DNA of 64,000 nt, from assembly GCA_963668595.1 (NCBI GenBank), contig OY764876.1, positions 1,488,001 to 1,552,000 of the forward strand. The letters run 5' to 3'. The position numbers were made by a program, and so were the translations under genes. Source of the DNA: GWE2-42-39 sp963668595. GTDB taxonomy: Bacteria > Bacteroidota > Bacteroidia > Bacteroidales > Prolixibacteraceae. The notes beneath the pieces are model-generated. The model saw nothing but the letters and a program-made list of their open reading frames with translations, had not been told where the DNA came from and searched no databases. Shown here piece after piece: positions 15,255 to 24,590 of this stretch; the first letter of the stretch is position 1, and each line of letters begins with the position of its first letter.

Positions 15255-18248
15255 GCGGCTGGCTTTAAAAATTTCATCTATTGTTTTAAGTTTCCTACTT
15301 TTATTGTCATTTCGATACTTCTCATAATCTGATTGTTTGTCTGGCATAGTTTCAATTAGACTGATTATGATTTTATCAAGTATATTGTCTTGAGACTTTA
15401 CGTAAATGTCCAATAGATTTTTAAATCCAGTATCGCGATGAAAGTAATAAACTCTAGTTTCTTTCATGTGATTAATAATTGTATCTTCTTTAATTCCATA
15501 GTTAAACAAAACTTGATACGTTTCACTGAATTTATTCACATCTTGATTCTCAATGACAGAGATTAAGAAAATATCGAATAGGTTAACTCTTTTAATATTT
15601 TCTCTGAATTTAAAATCAATATCTTTAAATAAACTCTTAATTCCGAAGTATTCAATTTGCTTGATAAGTAAATCGGAACTGAGATTTTTAATGCCATTAC
15701 GTAAATTATAATTTGAAAAAAGATAGCTGTCCTTTAATGATAATTCTTCAATAAGTTGTGTATTCTGAACTTCAATCTTCTTTTCAGGCATATATTCAAA
15801 TGAAGTTAATTCAAAATAGAAATTATAGAATTCAATCTGTTTCTTCTCAACCGATACTTCTGATTCCATTTCAGTTATTACTTTTTGAACTAAATTGAAG
15901 TAGTCATCTTTTTTTGAGAGAAGATGAATCTTGGAAACAATGCTATTTTCTTCGAATCTTACTTTTTTATTTTGCTTTGCAAGTTTCTCTCCTTTAATAC
16001 AAGCCCAAATAGTTTTCTTTATTATTAATTCTTTAATCTCATCGCTAATATTCGTATAAGATGAAATATTACTGATTAAAAAATAGAAAACATCAATTGA
16101 GTTTGTTGCAACTTGTTTCAAAAGAAAATCATCCATTACTTCATTATCTGCTTGGTCGCCATCTATACGAGAAAACAACAATTCAAAAACAATATACCAA
16201 AATGGATTTTTAAGATATATACTTATTATTGATAATAGTTCTTTACGAGCGTTATCACTTGCTTTTGTAAAAAAGTTGATATATAAATAATCTGCTGTAT
16301 AATACTCTAAGAAAGTTTTATGAGTAAAATTATCTTCAAAATATATAGAACGACGTTCGGCATATTCCAAAAATTTAATTGCAATATCCTCAGCTTCAAC
16401 GTACTCTTGTGCCTCCTTTCTTGCTAGAAAGAACTCTGCTAATTTTCTTTTTGTTTTTTCATACGAAACTTTATCTCCATTACTGAGTGCTTCATATTGC
16501 CAATAAGCAAGAGAAGCGAATGTTATCCTCCGATTTTTAACAGGTATAGTGAATTTTAATTCCTTCTCATTTGAGTCTATACTTTCTACTAAAGTTTTTG
16601 TGCATGACTCATAAATTTCAAGTTTTGAATCGGGAATAATAATATTATTACTTGTTAAAATTAGTATCAAGGATAATATTAAAGGATTACTTTTTAACTC
16701 CTCATCTACATCTTTTTCAAGTTGAGACATACAATTTTGAATAGCTGTTCTTTTTCTATTCAGATTTTTAATTTGAGTGCTAAAAAACTTATCTACCAGT
16801 TCTGAAATTTGATTTTCATTCAAATGCTTGATGGCAAATTCATCAAATTGCTCAGGCTTGAATTTTACATCATGATAACCAATGAATCTTGATGTTACAA
16901 CACACTTAGCATTAGGATGAGCAATACTAAACGATTCTATAAGTTCCTTTAACTCATTTTTATGGGTAACGTTAAAGATTTCGTCTAAGCCATCAAAGAA
17001 GATTAAACATTTACGTTCTGTAATGATTTTCGTAAGTAATGATATTGAAATTTGAGCTTGGTATTGATTTGACAAGACATTTGATAAATATTCTATAATT
17101 GAGTTTTTTTCTCTTACCTCGTAATATTTACGCAGTGTTACTCTGAAAGGAATATAGTTTTCATATTTTAATAATCCTATTTTAGCTGCTTTCCCAGTAA
17201 AGATTTGTAGCATAACAAATTTAACTAACAAAGATTTTCCAGCTCCAGGGTCACCTAAAACAATAATATTTTTTTCGGATTTGAAAATATTTGAGATGTT
17301 CAAATCATTATCGACGACACTAATTACTCTATCATTCTTATCAAACACTCTTTGTTTAAAGTTTGGTTGTATATATAATTCGGAAAGAGTAATATCTGTT
17401 GGTTTTTGTCTATGTTTATGTAAATCAAATCCGATAAAATTTATTGCATCTAGTTTGTCTTTGGCAACTATGTAATATTTTTTAGTAAAAACTGTTATAT
17501 TCTCTTCATCTTTTTTAGTTGTTATATTCTCAATTTTCTTTAAAATCTTCTTACTTTCCTTTTTTATTAATTTATTGTCAGTGACCTTTCTAATTTCAAA
17601 AAATGAATCAATCAGTACAGGATAATCGTTAATCCAAACATTTATTTTTTGAGGTGTTATGAACTCATATTTAAACTTTGATATATAATTAATAACAGAT
17701 GGTTTTACATTTTTAATTTCAAGTGAATTAAACTCTTTGTATTTTTTTAATGTTTTGGCTAAAATTGTATCAAAATCATATTCACTTATAAAGGTCTTAT
17801 CCTTTAACTTATCTTTCAATTGAATTGAGTTTAATGAATAGCCTGTCGATGTTGCGATAAAATAATTTATTTCTTCTGCTTTCACGAATGAATCAGAATC
17901 AACATGATAGTGAATTGCGAACTTGGTAAGTTCTGTGAGAATTAAATCAGGAGAAAGATTTCTTGAATATTTTTTGCATTGAATTACACCTGAAATTTTA
18001 CTTTCTTTCTTCAAAATCGAGTCCATGCCTTTTTCACCAACACCCGGCATTAGTATTACTTCATCACAGAAATTATGAAATTTTGAATTCTCATTTTCAT
18101 TTCTTTTTGTGAATATTGAATAAAGAAGTATTTCAAAAACCCTGTCATTCAAACTATTTATTGGGTATTCATAGTTTGAGTAGGAAGTAGGTTTATTAGC
18201 ATTTGCTACAATTATATCTATTTCTCTTGATGTTATGTGTTTTTTCAT
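15252..18248 (-). CDS. Mrr-type nuclease + NACHT ATPase fusion, probable anti-phage NLR-like protein
   Basis: The protein has 998 residues and is cytoplasmic. Residues 30-150 are an Mrr-like PD-(D/E)XK nuclease: GEKGMDSI gives Asp76, and GVIQCKKYS gives the Q-x-K strand (Gln90-Lys92). Residues 325-560 are a NACHT STAND ATPase: Walker A GDPGAGKS (332-339), Walker B LIFFDGLDE (415-423) and a TSR sensor (452-454). The 560-998 part is helical with repeats and no recognised domain, the usual sensor position. Bacterial NACHT proteins with N-terminal nucleases are known phage-defence systems (bNACHT/Avs-like), so ligand-triggered DNA cleavage is the expected job. The gene is very A/T rich. Its start is separated from its original upstream DNA by an IS110 element. 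Confidence 0.85.
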   Translation of the reverse strand: MKKHITSREIDIIVANANKPTSYSNYEYPINSLNDRVFEILLYSIFTKRNENENSKFHNFCDEVILMPGVGEKGMDSILKKESKISGVIQCKKYSRNLSPDLILTELTKFAIHYHVDSDSFVKAEEINYFIATSTGYSLNSIQLKDKLKDKTFISEYDFDTILAKTLKKYKEFNSLEIKNVKPSVINYISKFKYEFITPQKINVWINDYPVLIDSFFEIRKVTDNKLIKKESKKILKKIENITTKKDEENITVFTKKYYIVAKDKLDAINFIGFDLHKHRQKPTDITLSELYIQPNFKQRVFDKNDRVISVVDNDLNISNIFKSEKNIIVLGDPGAGKSLLVKFVMLQIFTGKAAKIGLLKYENYIPFRVTLRKYYEVREKNSIIEYLSNVLSNQYQAQISISLLTKIITERKCLIFFDGLDEIFNVTHKNELKELIESFSIAHPNAKCVVTSRFIGYHDVKFKPEQFDEFAIKHLNENQISELVDKFFSTQIKNLNRKRTAIQNCMSQLEKDVDEELKSNPLILSLILILTSNNIIIPDSKLEIYESCTKTLVESIDSNEKELKFTIPVKNRRITFASLAYWQYEALSNGDKVSYEKTKRKLAEFFLARKEAQEYVEAEDIAIKFLEYAERRSIYFEDNFTHKTFLEYYTADYLYINFFTKASDNARKELLSIISIYLKNPFWYIVFELLFSRIDGDQADNEVMDDFLLKQVATNSIDVFYFLISNISSYTNISDEIKELIIKKTIWACIKGEKLAKQNKKVRFEENSIVSKIHLLSKKDDYFNLVQKVITEMESEVSVEKKQIEFYNFYFELTSFEYMPEKKIEVQNTQLIEELSLKDSYLFSNYNLRNGIKNLSSDLLIKQIEYFGIKSLFKDIDFKFRENIKRVNLFDIFLISVIENQDVNKFSETYQVLFNYGIKEDTIINHMKETRVYYFHRDTGFKNLLDIYVKSQDNILDKIIISLIETMPDKQSDYEKYRNDNKSRKLKTIDEIFKASR

Positions 18249-18454
18249 GTGTATAAATTTTTCTTTCTAATTAATTTTCGATAAAATACAAACAGGTTAA
18301 GAGAGTAAATTTTCATGCACGTACTTCCTCTTGGATTCTATGCCAAGACTTGTGACAACGGTTGGTGCTTATCCTGTTGAGGCCAATTTCATTCACGTGA
18401 TCCCGGTTTTACGGGTACACAGTAAAAAATCGGTCTTTTTACTTATAATGGCAT
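18244..18454. other. 3' flank of the IS110 transposase, with a short direct repeat at the NACHT start codon
   Basis: Bases 18244-18261 (TTCATGTGTATAAATTTT) repeat exactly at 19755-19772 on the other side of the transposase. The minus-strand ATG inside the left copy is the NACHT start. The rest (18262-18454) is noncoding and probably the right end of the insertion element, although its exact border is not visible. Confidence 0.55.
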
Positions 18455-19719
18455 TTAAACCATTTCCAATTGTTTGACAATAACACCTAATTCATTTAAC
18501 CTAGCCAAAAGGTTATTGACTTGTTTGGTTTTTCGTTTAGGGTTGTTATACAAAACGGGTTCTTTGTAAGCCTCTTTGTCTTTAATGATGTGGTATGCAG
18601 CAATAATGATTTTGTGTCCTACGGCAACAATCGCTTTTTTCTTACCACGTCGGGCAATCAGGCTTTGGTATTTCCGTTTCAGGTAACTGTCTTTTTTGCG
18701 AGTAGCGCCCCAGGCACTTTCGGCTAAGATAGCTTGCAGATGTTTGTTCCCGTGGATGGTTTTTGCACTTTTTTTTTGCCCCCACTCTCGTTGTTTCCCG
18801 GACTCATCCCTGCCCAACTACTCAGATGTTGTTCGCTGGAAAACTGTTTCATGTCCGCCCCAATCTCGCTGATGATCCCAACGGCACTGTCATAAGCTAC
18901 TCCTGGAATGGTCTGCAATAATTGGATTTCAACGGCATATTGTTTGGCCAGTTCATCGATTTGCTTATCAAGCTTCTCAATCAGCTTTTCCTTGTCTGTT
19001 ATGCTTTCTTTCAATACCCGAAGCATAAACTGGTGATGTTTGGTCAATCTCCCATGCAGGGCTTTCCGAAACTCCTCCTTACTGGCTTTTATCTGTCCGT
19101 GGTAATGTTGCATCAACCCGTCAATGTTGGTTTTTCCGGCAATCAGGTCGTCAATGATCCGGCTGCCAACAGCCCCGTCAACATTGGTCAAAACACTGCT
19201 CAGTTTAATGTTCGCATCTTCAAGTATCCGGATGATCCGGTTTTTCTCGCTTGAACCCTGTGCTACAACTTTTTTCTTATAACGAACCAAATCACGTAAA
19301 TTCCGAATTTCAACCGGAGGAATAAAACTGGCTTTTAACAAACCGCTTAGCAGAAGTTTGCTCAGCCATTGGCTGTCCTTCTTGTCTGTCTTGTGACCCG
19401 GTACATTGCGAACATGCCTTGCGTTGACCAAGATTATCTCAAAATCGCCTTCTTCCAATATGTTGAACACGGGTTTCCAGTAAACCCCGGTGCTTTCCAT
19501 TGCAATGTGGGTGACTCCTTCCATTTTGCACCACTCTCTCAGCTCTGTCAAAGAACTTGTAAAGGAGCTAAACTCCCTGGTTTCGTATCCTTTTTCGCTT
19601 TTGCGAACAGTGGCTACGATATTGTCTTTATGGACATCAATCCCGCAGCCAACTTTTACAACCTGATCGAATATTACCTTTTCCATAGCTATGTCGTTTC
19701 TGCAAAGGTCGTTATTCAT
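18455..19719 (-). pseudogene. IS110-family transposase split by a frameshift at an A9 run
   Basis: The first frame (18724-19719) carries the DEDD RuvC-like domain: GIDVHKDN, AMESTGVYW and HKTDKKDSQ. It continues into the Tnp_20 domain up to GMSPGNNESGGK, which holds the catalytic serine. The second frame (18455-18817) continues with SAKTIHGNKHLQAILAE and the normal C-terminus. The two join by a -1 shift in nine A's at 18769-18777 (minus-strand GGCAAAAAAAAAGTGC). Either a real inactivating indel, a read error, or programmed slippage explains this; the family is normally one frame. The start could also be the ATG at 19683 (MEKVIF). The joined protein would be about 420 residues. Confidence 0.85.
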
Positions 19720-19752
19720 TTCGATTGGTGTGCTATTTTCTAGCTCATGGAG

Positions 19753-19896
19753 ATTTCATGTGTATAAATTTTCAATGTTGGTTCGTATAATTCTCTTATC
19801 AGCTTTCACATTTCAATCTAAATATCAAAGCATGGAATAGCCATTTATACATTTTCGGTTTGTGCGGATTATAGTGCACATGGCTATTTCATTTGT
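19753..19896 (-). ncRNA. Candidate bridge-RNA region (or mobile leader) upstream of the IS110 transposase
   Basis: This 144-bp segment is present again at 36306-36449 with two differences seen. On the minus strand it contains a 9-bp stem AATAGCCAT/ATGGCTATT with about 30 bases between the arms, and GTGCAC/GTGCG pieces inside that loop. It lies 35-70 bases upstream of the transposase start, the place where IS110 bridge RNAs are encoded. The RNA assignment is inference from position and conservation. Confidence 0.45.
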
Positions 19897-20188
19897 CTAG
19901 ATTTTGTTCTTTTTTAGGTGTATTCAATGTTTTAAGCTTGGCGGTAACGGTGGTGTATAACCACCTGTTTTTATTTTTTCTTTATCATTATTAAAAATGT
20001 GTTGTTATTCCTCTTATTTGGTGGGATAAGAACAGGTTTTAAAGCAATCGTTTTCGGGGTAATCATTTTATTCTGTTTTTTTCGTCTTTCCCAAAGATAT
20101 AGAAATCAAAGTAAAAAGGAGGAAGTAAAAAGGCAAAAGTTTGAATAGGGACACGGTGTTTTTTTTACATGTAACCAGCCGGGCAACT
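19897..20188. other. Intergenic region with a small hairpin
   Basis: No ORF is seen. A hairpin GGTGGT-GTATA-ACCACC around 19948-19965 is followed on the plus strand by a T-rich run, so it could act as a terminator. Otherwise the stretch is A/T rich and was probably upstream DNA of the NACHT gene before the IS110 insertion. Confidence 0.4.
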
Positions 20189-20512
20189 TTATTTTTTGAA
20201 CTCGTTTAGCATCTGGCGCAGGATACGGTTTTCAATTTCTAACTCTTGAATACGGTTTTGTAAGCTGGCTTCGGTTGTTTGGTCGGAGTAGTCAGGTTCG
20301 GTAAATGGGAGCTGCATGGCTATTTCGCGAAAGAAATTATATTGCAGCACCCGGCAAAGACCAATCAATCGGCCTACCTGGATGGTTGGGCGCTTCATCA
20401 TCCCACTTATCGACGATTGGCTCATTTTTAATTCCCGTGCTATATCAGCAATACGAATATGTTTCTTTTGCATTTCGCGCTGAATCATTTCAAGGACTGT
20501 TGTGTTCTTCAT
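20189..20512 (-). CDS. Small XRE-type helix-turn-helix regulator with C-terminal coiled coil
   Basis: The protein has 107 residues. An N-terminal cro/C1-type helix-turn-helix (IRIADIARELKMSQSSISGM, about 19-38) is followed by LIGLCRVLQYNFFREIA, usual in Bacteroidota versions of this small regulator. The last 30 residues (LQNRIQELEIENRILRQML) form a leucine-rich coiled coil, suggesting dimerisation. Small regulators of this type are frequent beside mobile or defence genes. No target is identifiable; the A/T-rich stretch at 20700-20870 could hold its operator. Confidence 0.82.
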   Translation of the reverse strand: MKNTTVLEMIQREMQKKHIRIADIARELKMSQSSISGMMKRPTIQVGRLIGLCRVLQYNFFREIAMQLPFTEPDYSDQTTEASLQNRIQELEIENRILRQMLNEFKK

Positions 20513-20940
20513 GGTTTATTCTTTTTTATTGTTCGACTACTATTTTGCGTTTTATACAAGCAACATCGTTCTCAAAAATTGTAATCCCTTGCTTTGGTAT
20601 AGTAGATCAATCCGAGCGAATTCGGTGTTGCTTCTACCGGATGCCAGTAACAGGTCTTGCAAAAGCTATTTACTTCGTATAATACGTTAATTCAGACTCT
20701 TTATGTGTTATTTTGCTTGTACGAATCGATTAATGCATATAAATATACGATATAAATCACTTAATAATAGATAAATACACATTAATATGATATTTATAGC
20801 GCTTAATAACCGATTACTACAACTTATTATTTACTTACTACGACTTATTATCCGATATTTACTTGTTTGCAAGAGTATTTAAATGATTTGCAATTGCTAT
20901 TGCAGGTCTTGCAATCCGTTGCAAAGGCATCGCTATTCAG
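20513..20940. other. A/T-rich intergenic stretch with short direct repeats
   Basis: No gene is visible. From about 20720 to 20870 the DNA is very A/T rich with repeated units such as ACTTATTAT and CTACGACTTATTAT. It may include the promoter and operator of the XRE gene. Confidence 0.45.
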
Positions 20941-20959
20941 AAAGTACTCCTTCCAATTG

Positions 20960-20985
20960 CTGGGATTCCCGCCTTCGCGGGAATG
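20960..20985. repeat. REP-like palindrome
   Basis: ATTCCCGC-CTTC-GCGGGAAT forms a perfect 8-bp hairpin. A decayed relative (CTCCGCCTTTGCGGGAAT) lies near 21109-21127. Such units resemble the widespread REP-type palindromes. Confidence 0.7.
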
Positions 20986-21147
20986 AAGCGAGGGGCAGTG
21001 TGAACAAATTGGTTGTTTAGCATGCCCAGCTATTTGTCAGACGATGAATGCAAAAAAAAATAAAATCCATGGCTGTTTTCTATTGTTTCTATTGTACCTA
21101 TTGTGGTAATCTCCGCCTTTGCGGGAATGATGGAACTCTGACTGAGT

Positions 21148-21420
21148 TTTTTTCTTACGACTTGAAGCTTGCGACTAGCTTAACCACAGAGTATCACGGA
21201 GTTTTTCACTGAGTTGCACAGCAGAGGAATTATAAATTATAAATTTTGAATTGTAAATGTACGCTGGCTGTTTTCTTACGACTTGAAGCCTGCGACTAAC
21301 TTAACCACGGAGCCTCACTGAGTTTTTCACTGAGTCGCACAGAAGAGGAATTATAAATTATAAATTTTGAATTTTGAATTGTAAATGTACGCTGGCTGTT
21401 TTCTTACGACTTAGGACTTA
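21148..21420. repeat. Two tandem copies of an about 120-130 bp noncoding unit
   Basis: Unit 1 (about 21150-21271) and unit 2 (about 21272-21401) each run TTTTCTTACGACTTGAAGC...CTTAACCAC...GAGTTTTTCACTGAGT...GAGGAATTATAAATTATAAATTTTGAATT...GTAAATGTACGCTGGCTG. The second has an extra TTTTGAA step. A third start (TTTTCTTACGACTT) follows at about 21400 and decays into ACTTACGACTTACTACTCACTACTTC. No ORF spans it. Confidence 0.8.
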
Positions 21421-21429
21421 CGACTTACT

Positions 21430-21635
21430 ACTCACTACTTCTTCTCAACCTCAGAATACAGACGAGAAATAGTAAATCGCTAAATAGTAAATAATCCCTG
21501 GCTGTTTATCTAAAATCTATAATCTAACCATCCGGCTGTTATCTCAGCCTTAATCTTCAAGTCCCAAGTCCTAAGTCCCAAGTCCCAAGAAAACTTACTA
21601 CTTTTGACTTACTACTTACTACTCACAACTCGCAT
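21430..21635. repeat. Mixed simple-repeat patch
   Basis: Several unrelated short units follow each other: AGTAAAT pieces near 21470-21492, ATCTATAATCTAA near 21512-21528, four or more steps of AAGTCCC/AAGTCCT near 21558-21590, and TTACTACT steps near 21594-21625. No gene and no long hairpin are visible. Confidence 0.65.
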
Positions 21636-22424
21636 CTACTTATCCAGCAATCGTTTCATCACCCGCATTTTGTGCGAATAGCGGCGCGTATCAACATTGA
21701 AAATACCAAACTGATCGACATTATCGATGCGTACTTTTCCGGAAGCATGAATAATTTTATTGCGAGCCCAAATAATGCCCACATGAACAATATTGCCTTC
21801 GTCGTCGTCGAAAAAAGCCAGATCGCCGGGCTGTGCTTCCTCCACAAAGCTAATTGCCGTACCGACGTGCACTTGCTGACTTGCATCGCGAGGCAATTTT
21901 ATGCCCACCATTTTGTAAATAATTTGCGAAAAGCCCGAGCAGTCGATACCAAAAGGCGAACGTCCTCCCCACAAATACGGAGCATTGAAATATTTCAGCG
22001 CCTGATCAATAATTATTTTTCGCGGATTTTTAGGCGTATTATAGGTGCAATTTCCTTCAAATTTATAGCGGTCGCGCAGTAACAAAAATTCCTTTTTATA
22101 GGGGCGCCAGCAAGGTAAACTGCTTCCGGCAACCAGCATAATATTTTGCTCCGGATGTACCGGCAAAATAGTAAAAATGTCGGTATTCACAGCCATCGGC
22201 ATGCGTTCAATCTTCTGTAAACTCTTTTCAGGCAGCGGAGTAATCATTTTGGCATCCACCCAGCCTTCGTAATCATCGTAAGCCAGTTTTACCCGGGCCC
22301 AGCCCATCATCTGCTCAAAAACTTCGAAATGCTCGCCATATAAAATCTGAGTCACCATTTCACTTTTTTCCGACGGTTCTCTGCGAACAGGAATAATACT
22401 TAAGCCTGAAATGCCGTACTGCAT
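21636..22424 (-). CDS. NlpC/P60 peptidoglycan peptidase with N-terminal SH3 domains
   Basis: The protein has 262 residues. Residues 1-130 are bacterial SH3-like (VRREPSEKSEMVTQILYGEH, then WARVKLAYDDYEGWVDAKMI). The NlpC/P60 domain has Cys162 (FGIDCSGFSQ), His214 (NIVHVGI) and a polar residue at His226 (IIHASG), the normal triad. Family members cut D-glutamyl-meso-diaminopimelate bonds in muropeptides. No signal peptide is visible, so it may act on imported peptides, as dipeptidyl-peptidase VI does. It is divergent from the PgpH-type gene, with 84 bases between the two starts. Confidence 0.9.
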   Translation of the reverse strand: MQYGISGLSIIPVRREPSEKSEMVTQILYGEHFEVFEQMMGWARVKLAYDDYEGWVDAKMITPLPEKSLQKIERMPMAVNTDIFTILPVHPEQNIMLVAGSSLPCWRPYKKEFLLLRDRYKFEGNCTYNTPKNPRKIIIDQALKYFNAPYLWGGRSPFGIDCSGFSQIIYKMVGIKLPRDASQQVHVGTAISFVEEAQPGDLAFFDDDEGNIVHVGIIWARNKIIHASGKVRIDNVDQFGIFNVDTRRYSHKMRVMKRLLDK

Positions 22425-22508
22425 GGATAAATTCTTTAAATTTGGCTATCAAAGATAAAACTTTAAAGCATTGTCAATCGTCTAAGAATATCCATTTAAT
22501 AGGTATTT

Positions 22509-24575
22509 ATGAAAAAGTTATTAACCCGGATTGCCCAATATTACCATTACCTTTTTCTCGGTCTGGTTTTTTTGCTGACTATCGTATTGTTATTCCTTGT
22601 TTTTCCGCGCGAAAGCCGCTTTAAATACGAGTTTCAGAAAGGTTCGCCCTGGCGCCATCCAACCCTGATTGCTCCGTTCAACTTTGCCATACAAAAAGCC
22701 GACAACCTGATTGCAACCGAGCGCGACTCGGTTTTGCGCGACTATCTCCCCTATTTCAAGATTGACACCAACCTGCAATCGCAGCGCATTCACCAATTCG
22801 ACGAAGCGTTTACCAACTTTTTCAGTTCAGTAAAAACCCGTCGCATTCCCAAAAACTTCAACCGGATACCGCAACTGCTGAAACGGCTGTACGATCAGGG
22901 AATTCTATCGAAATCGCTGGATGCCTACAAAGAACTGAATAATAAAACGGAACTGATGGTGGTACGCGGCAATCGTGCCGAACGTGTCCCCACTGCGCAA
23001 ATACACTCACTAAAAAGCGCCTATCAGGAACTGAACGACAGCATTCATCTGTGGGCCGGAAACCTGTATGTCGATTTTAACGACAAAATCAATGTAAACG
23101 ATTTTCTGGAAGACAACCTGACCTACGATGAAGCCCTCAACGAAGCAGAAATCAAAGAGCGGCTTCAATCGGTTTCGCTATCAATGGGTGCAATACAGGC
23201 AGGCGAGCGCATTATTTTTGAAGGCGACCTGGTTGGACAAAAAGAGCTGATTATTCTTGAGTCGCTGAAAAAAGCATACGAAACCAAGCGCGGACAGGAT
23301 TTGGATTACTTTCTGGTAATGGGAGGAAAAATTATCCTCATCATCGGTTGTTTACTTATTTTGTTCCTGTATCTGTTGTATTACCGAAACGAAATTTTCA
23401 AGCATCGCCGCCAATTCTCGTTTATCTTTCTGCTAATTGTGCTGATGGTTTTTATTTCGAGCGTGGCAGTAAAAACAGGTTTTATCAATATCTACACCAT
23501 TCCACTGGTAATTCTGCCTATTTTGGTTCGAATATTTTTCGACTCACGTACCGCCACTTTTGCACTGGTGGTCACCACTTTGCTTATCGGATTTTTTGCG
23601 CCCAACAATTACGAATACATTTTACTTCAACTAATTACCGGAATTGTTGCCGTTTTCAGTTTAAATAAACTGCACCGCCGGTCGCATTTGGTTATTACAG
23701 CCTTCTGGGTAGCAGTTACTTATTCGGTATTGTACATTGCCATGTCGCTCATCGAAGAAGGCAACTTCCAGTCGATAAAATGGATTGAATTGCAATGGTT
23801 TGGACTCAATGCGTTGCTTATTTTCCTTGCTTATCCGCTTATCTGGGTTTTCGAGAAAATATTTGGTTTTGTTTCAGACGTTACCCTGATGGAACTTTCG
23901 GACACCAACCAACAACCACTGCTTCGCAAACTAGCCGAAGAAGCACCCGGGACATTCCAGCATTCGCTGCAAGTAGCCAATCTGGCCGAGGAAGTTATTC
24001 ACCGCATTGGCGGCAACCCGTTTCTGGTGCGTGCCGGAGCGATGTACCACGATATTGGTAAAATGCGTCGCCCCGGTTTCTTTATCGAAAATCAGGCGGC
24101 AGGCATGAACCCACACGACCGCATTGATCCCAAACGAAGCGCCGAAGTAATCATCGACCACGTAACAAACGGCGTGCGACTGGCCCGCAAGCACGGACTT
24201 CCGCAAATTCTGATTGATTTTATTCTGACTCATCATGGAACCACCAAGGCCACTTATTTTTATAAAACCTGGCAGAATGAAAACCCCAATCAGGAAGTAA
24301 ATCCGGATGAATTCAGCTACCCGGGGCCAGTGCCAACCAGCAAGGAATGTGCTGTGGTGATGCTCGCCGACGGGATTGAAGCAGCTTCGCGATCGCTGAA
24401 AGACAAAACCTACCAGAGTTTACGCGAATTGATCGATAATATGGTGAATAAAAAAATCCAGGAAGGACAGCTCGAAAATGCCGAACTCACTTTCCGAGAA
24501 ATCACTATTTTCAAAGAAACCGTATTGGAAAAACTGAAAAACATTTACCATTTGCGCATTGAATATCCGAAATAA
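22509..24575 (+). CDS. PgpH-type 7TM-HD phosphodiesterase (c-di-AMP hydrolase family)
   Basis: The protein has 688 residues. One N-terminal membrane helix (about 15-33) precedes a large extracytoplasmic 7TMR-HDED domain (to about residue 255). Seven membrane helices follow (about 275-460), then a cytoplasmic HD domain from about 480. HD motifs include FQHSLQVANLAEEV, AMYHDIGKM (the HD pair), ILTHHGTTKA and LADGIEAASRSL. The layout is that of PgpH, which degrades cyclic di-AMP, and this is the best reading for the role. The lipoprotein gene follows after 15 bases. Confidence 0.9.
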   Translation: MKKLLTRIAQYYHYLFLGLVFLLTIVLLFLVFPRESRFKYEFQKGSPWRHPTLIAPFNFAIQKADNLIATERDSVLRDYLPYFKIDTNLQSQRIHQFDEAFTNFFSSVKTRRIPKNFNRIPQLLKRLYDQGILSKSLDAYKELNNKTELMVVRGNRAERVPTAQIHSLKSAYQELNDSIHLWAGNLYVDFNDKINVNDFLEDNLTYDEALNEAEIKERLQSVSLSMGAIQAGERIIFEGDLVGQKELIILESLKKAYETKRGQDLDYFLVMGGKIILIIGCLLILFLYLLYYRNEIFKHRRQFSFIFLLIVLMVFISSVAVKTGFINIYTIPLVILPILVRIFFDSRTATFALVVTTLLIGFFAPNNYEYILLQLITGIVAVFSLNKLHRRSHLVITAFWVAVTYSVLYIAMSLIEEGNFQSIKWIELQWFGLNALLIFLAYPLIWVFEKIFGFVSDVTLMELSDTNQQPLLRKLAEEAPGTFQHSLQVANLAEEVIHRIGGNPFLVRAGAMYHDIGKMRRPGFFIENQAAGMNPHDRIDPKRSAEVIIDHVTNGVRLARKHGLPQILIDFILTHHGTTKATYFYKTWQNENPNQEVNPDEFSYPGPVPTSKECAVVMLADGIEAASRSLKDKTYQSLRELIDNMVNKKIQEGQLENAELTFREITIFKETVLEKLKNIYHLRIEYPK

Positions 24576-24590
24576 AGCAAGTTTACGATC

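Larger units (their letters stand above)
18262..19896 (-). mobile_element. IS110-family insertion element (borders uncertain)
   Basis: The transposase frames plus noncoding flanks make up the element. An 18-bp direct repeat (18244-18261 and 19755-19772) brackets most of it. The upstream noncoding part to about 19896 is reproduced at 36271-36449 without a transposase. IS110 elements recombine at short core sites using a bridge RNA made from a noncoding end, so inverted repeats are not expected and none are seen. The insertion separates the NACHT start codon from the DNA beyond 19900. Confidence 0.65.

Noticed and set aside
19948..19975. Terminator for the NACHT or IS110 gene
   Set aside because: The hairpin has T's only on the plus-strand side, while the neighbouring genes are on the minus strand; its role is unclear.
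21148..21420. Possible CRISPR array
   Set aside because: There are only two to three long units without regular short spacers, and no cas genes are in the window.
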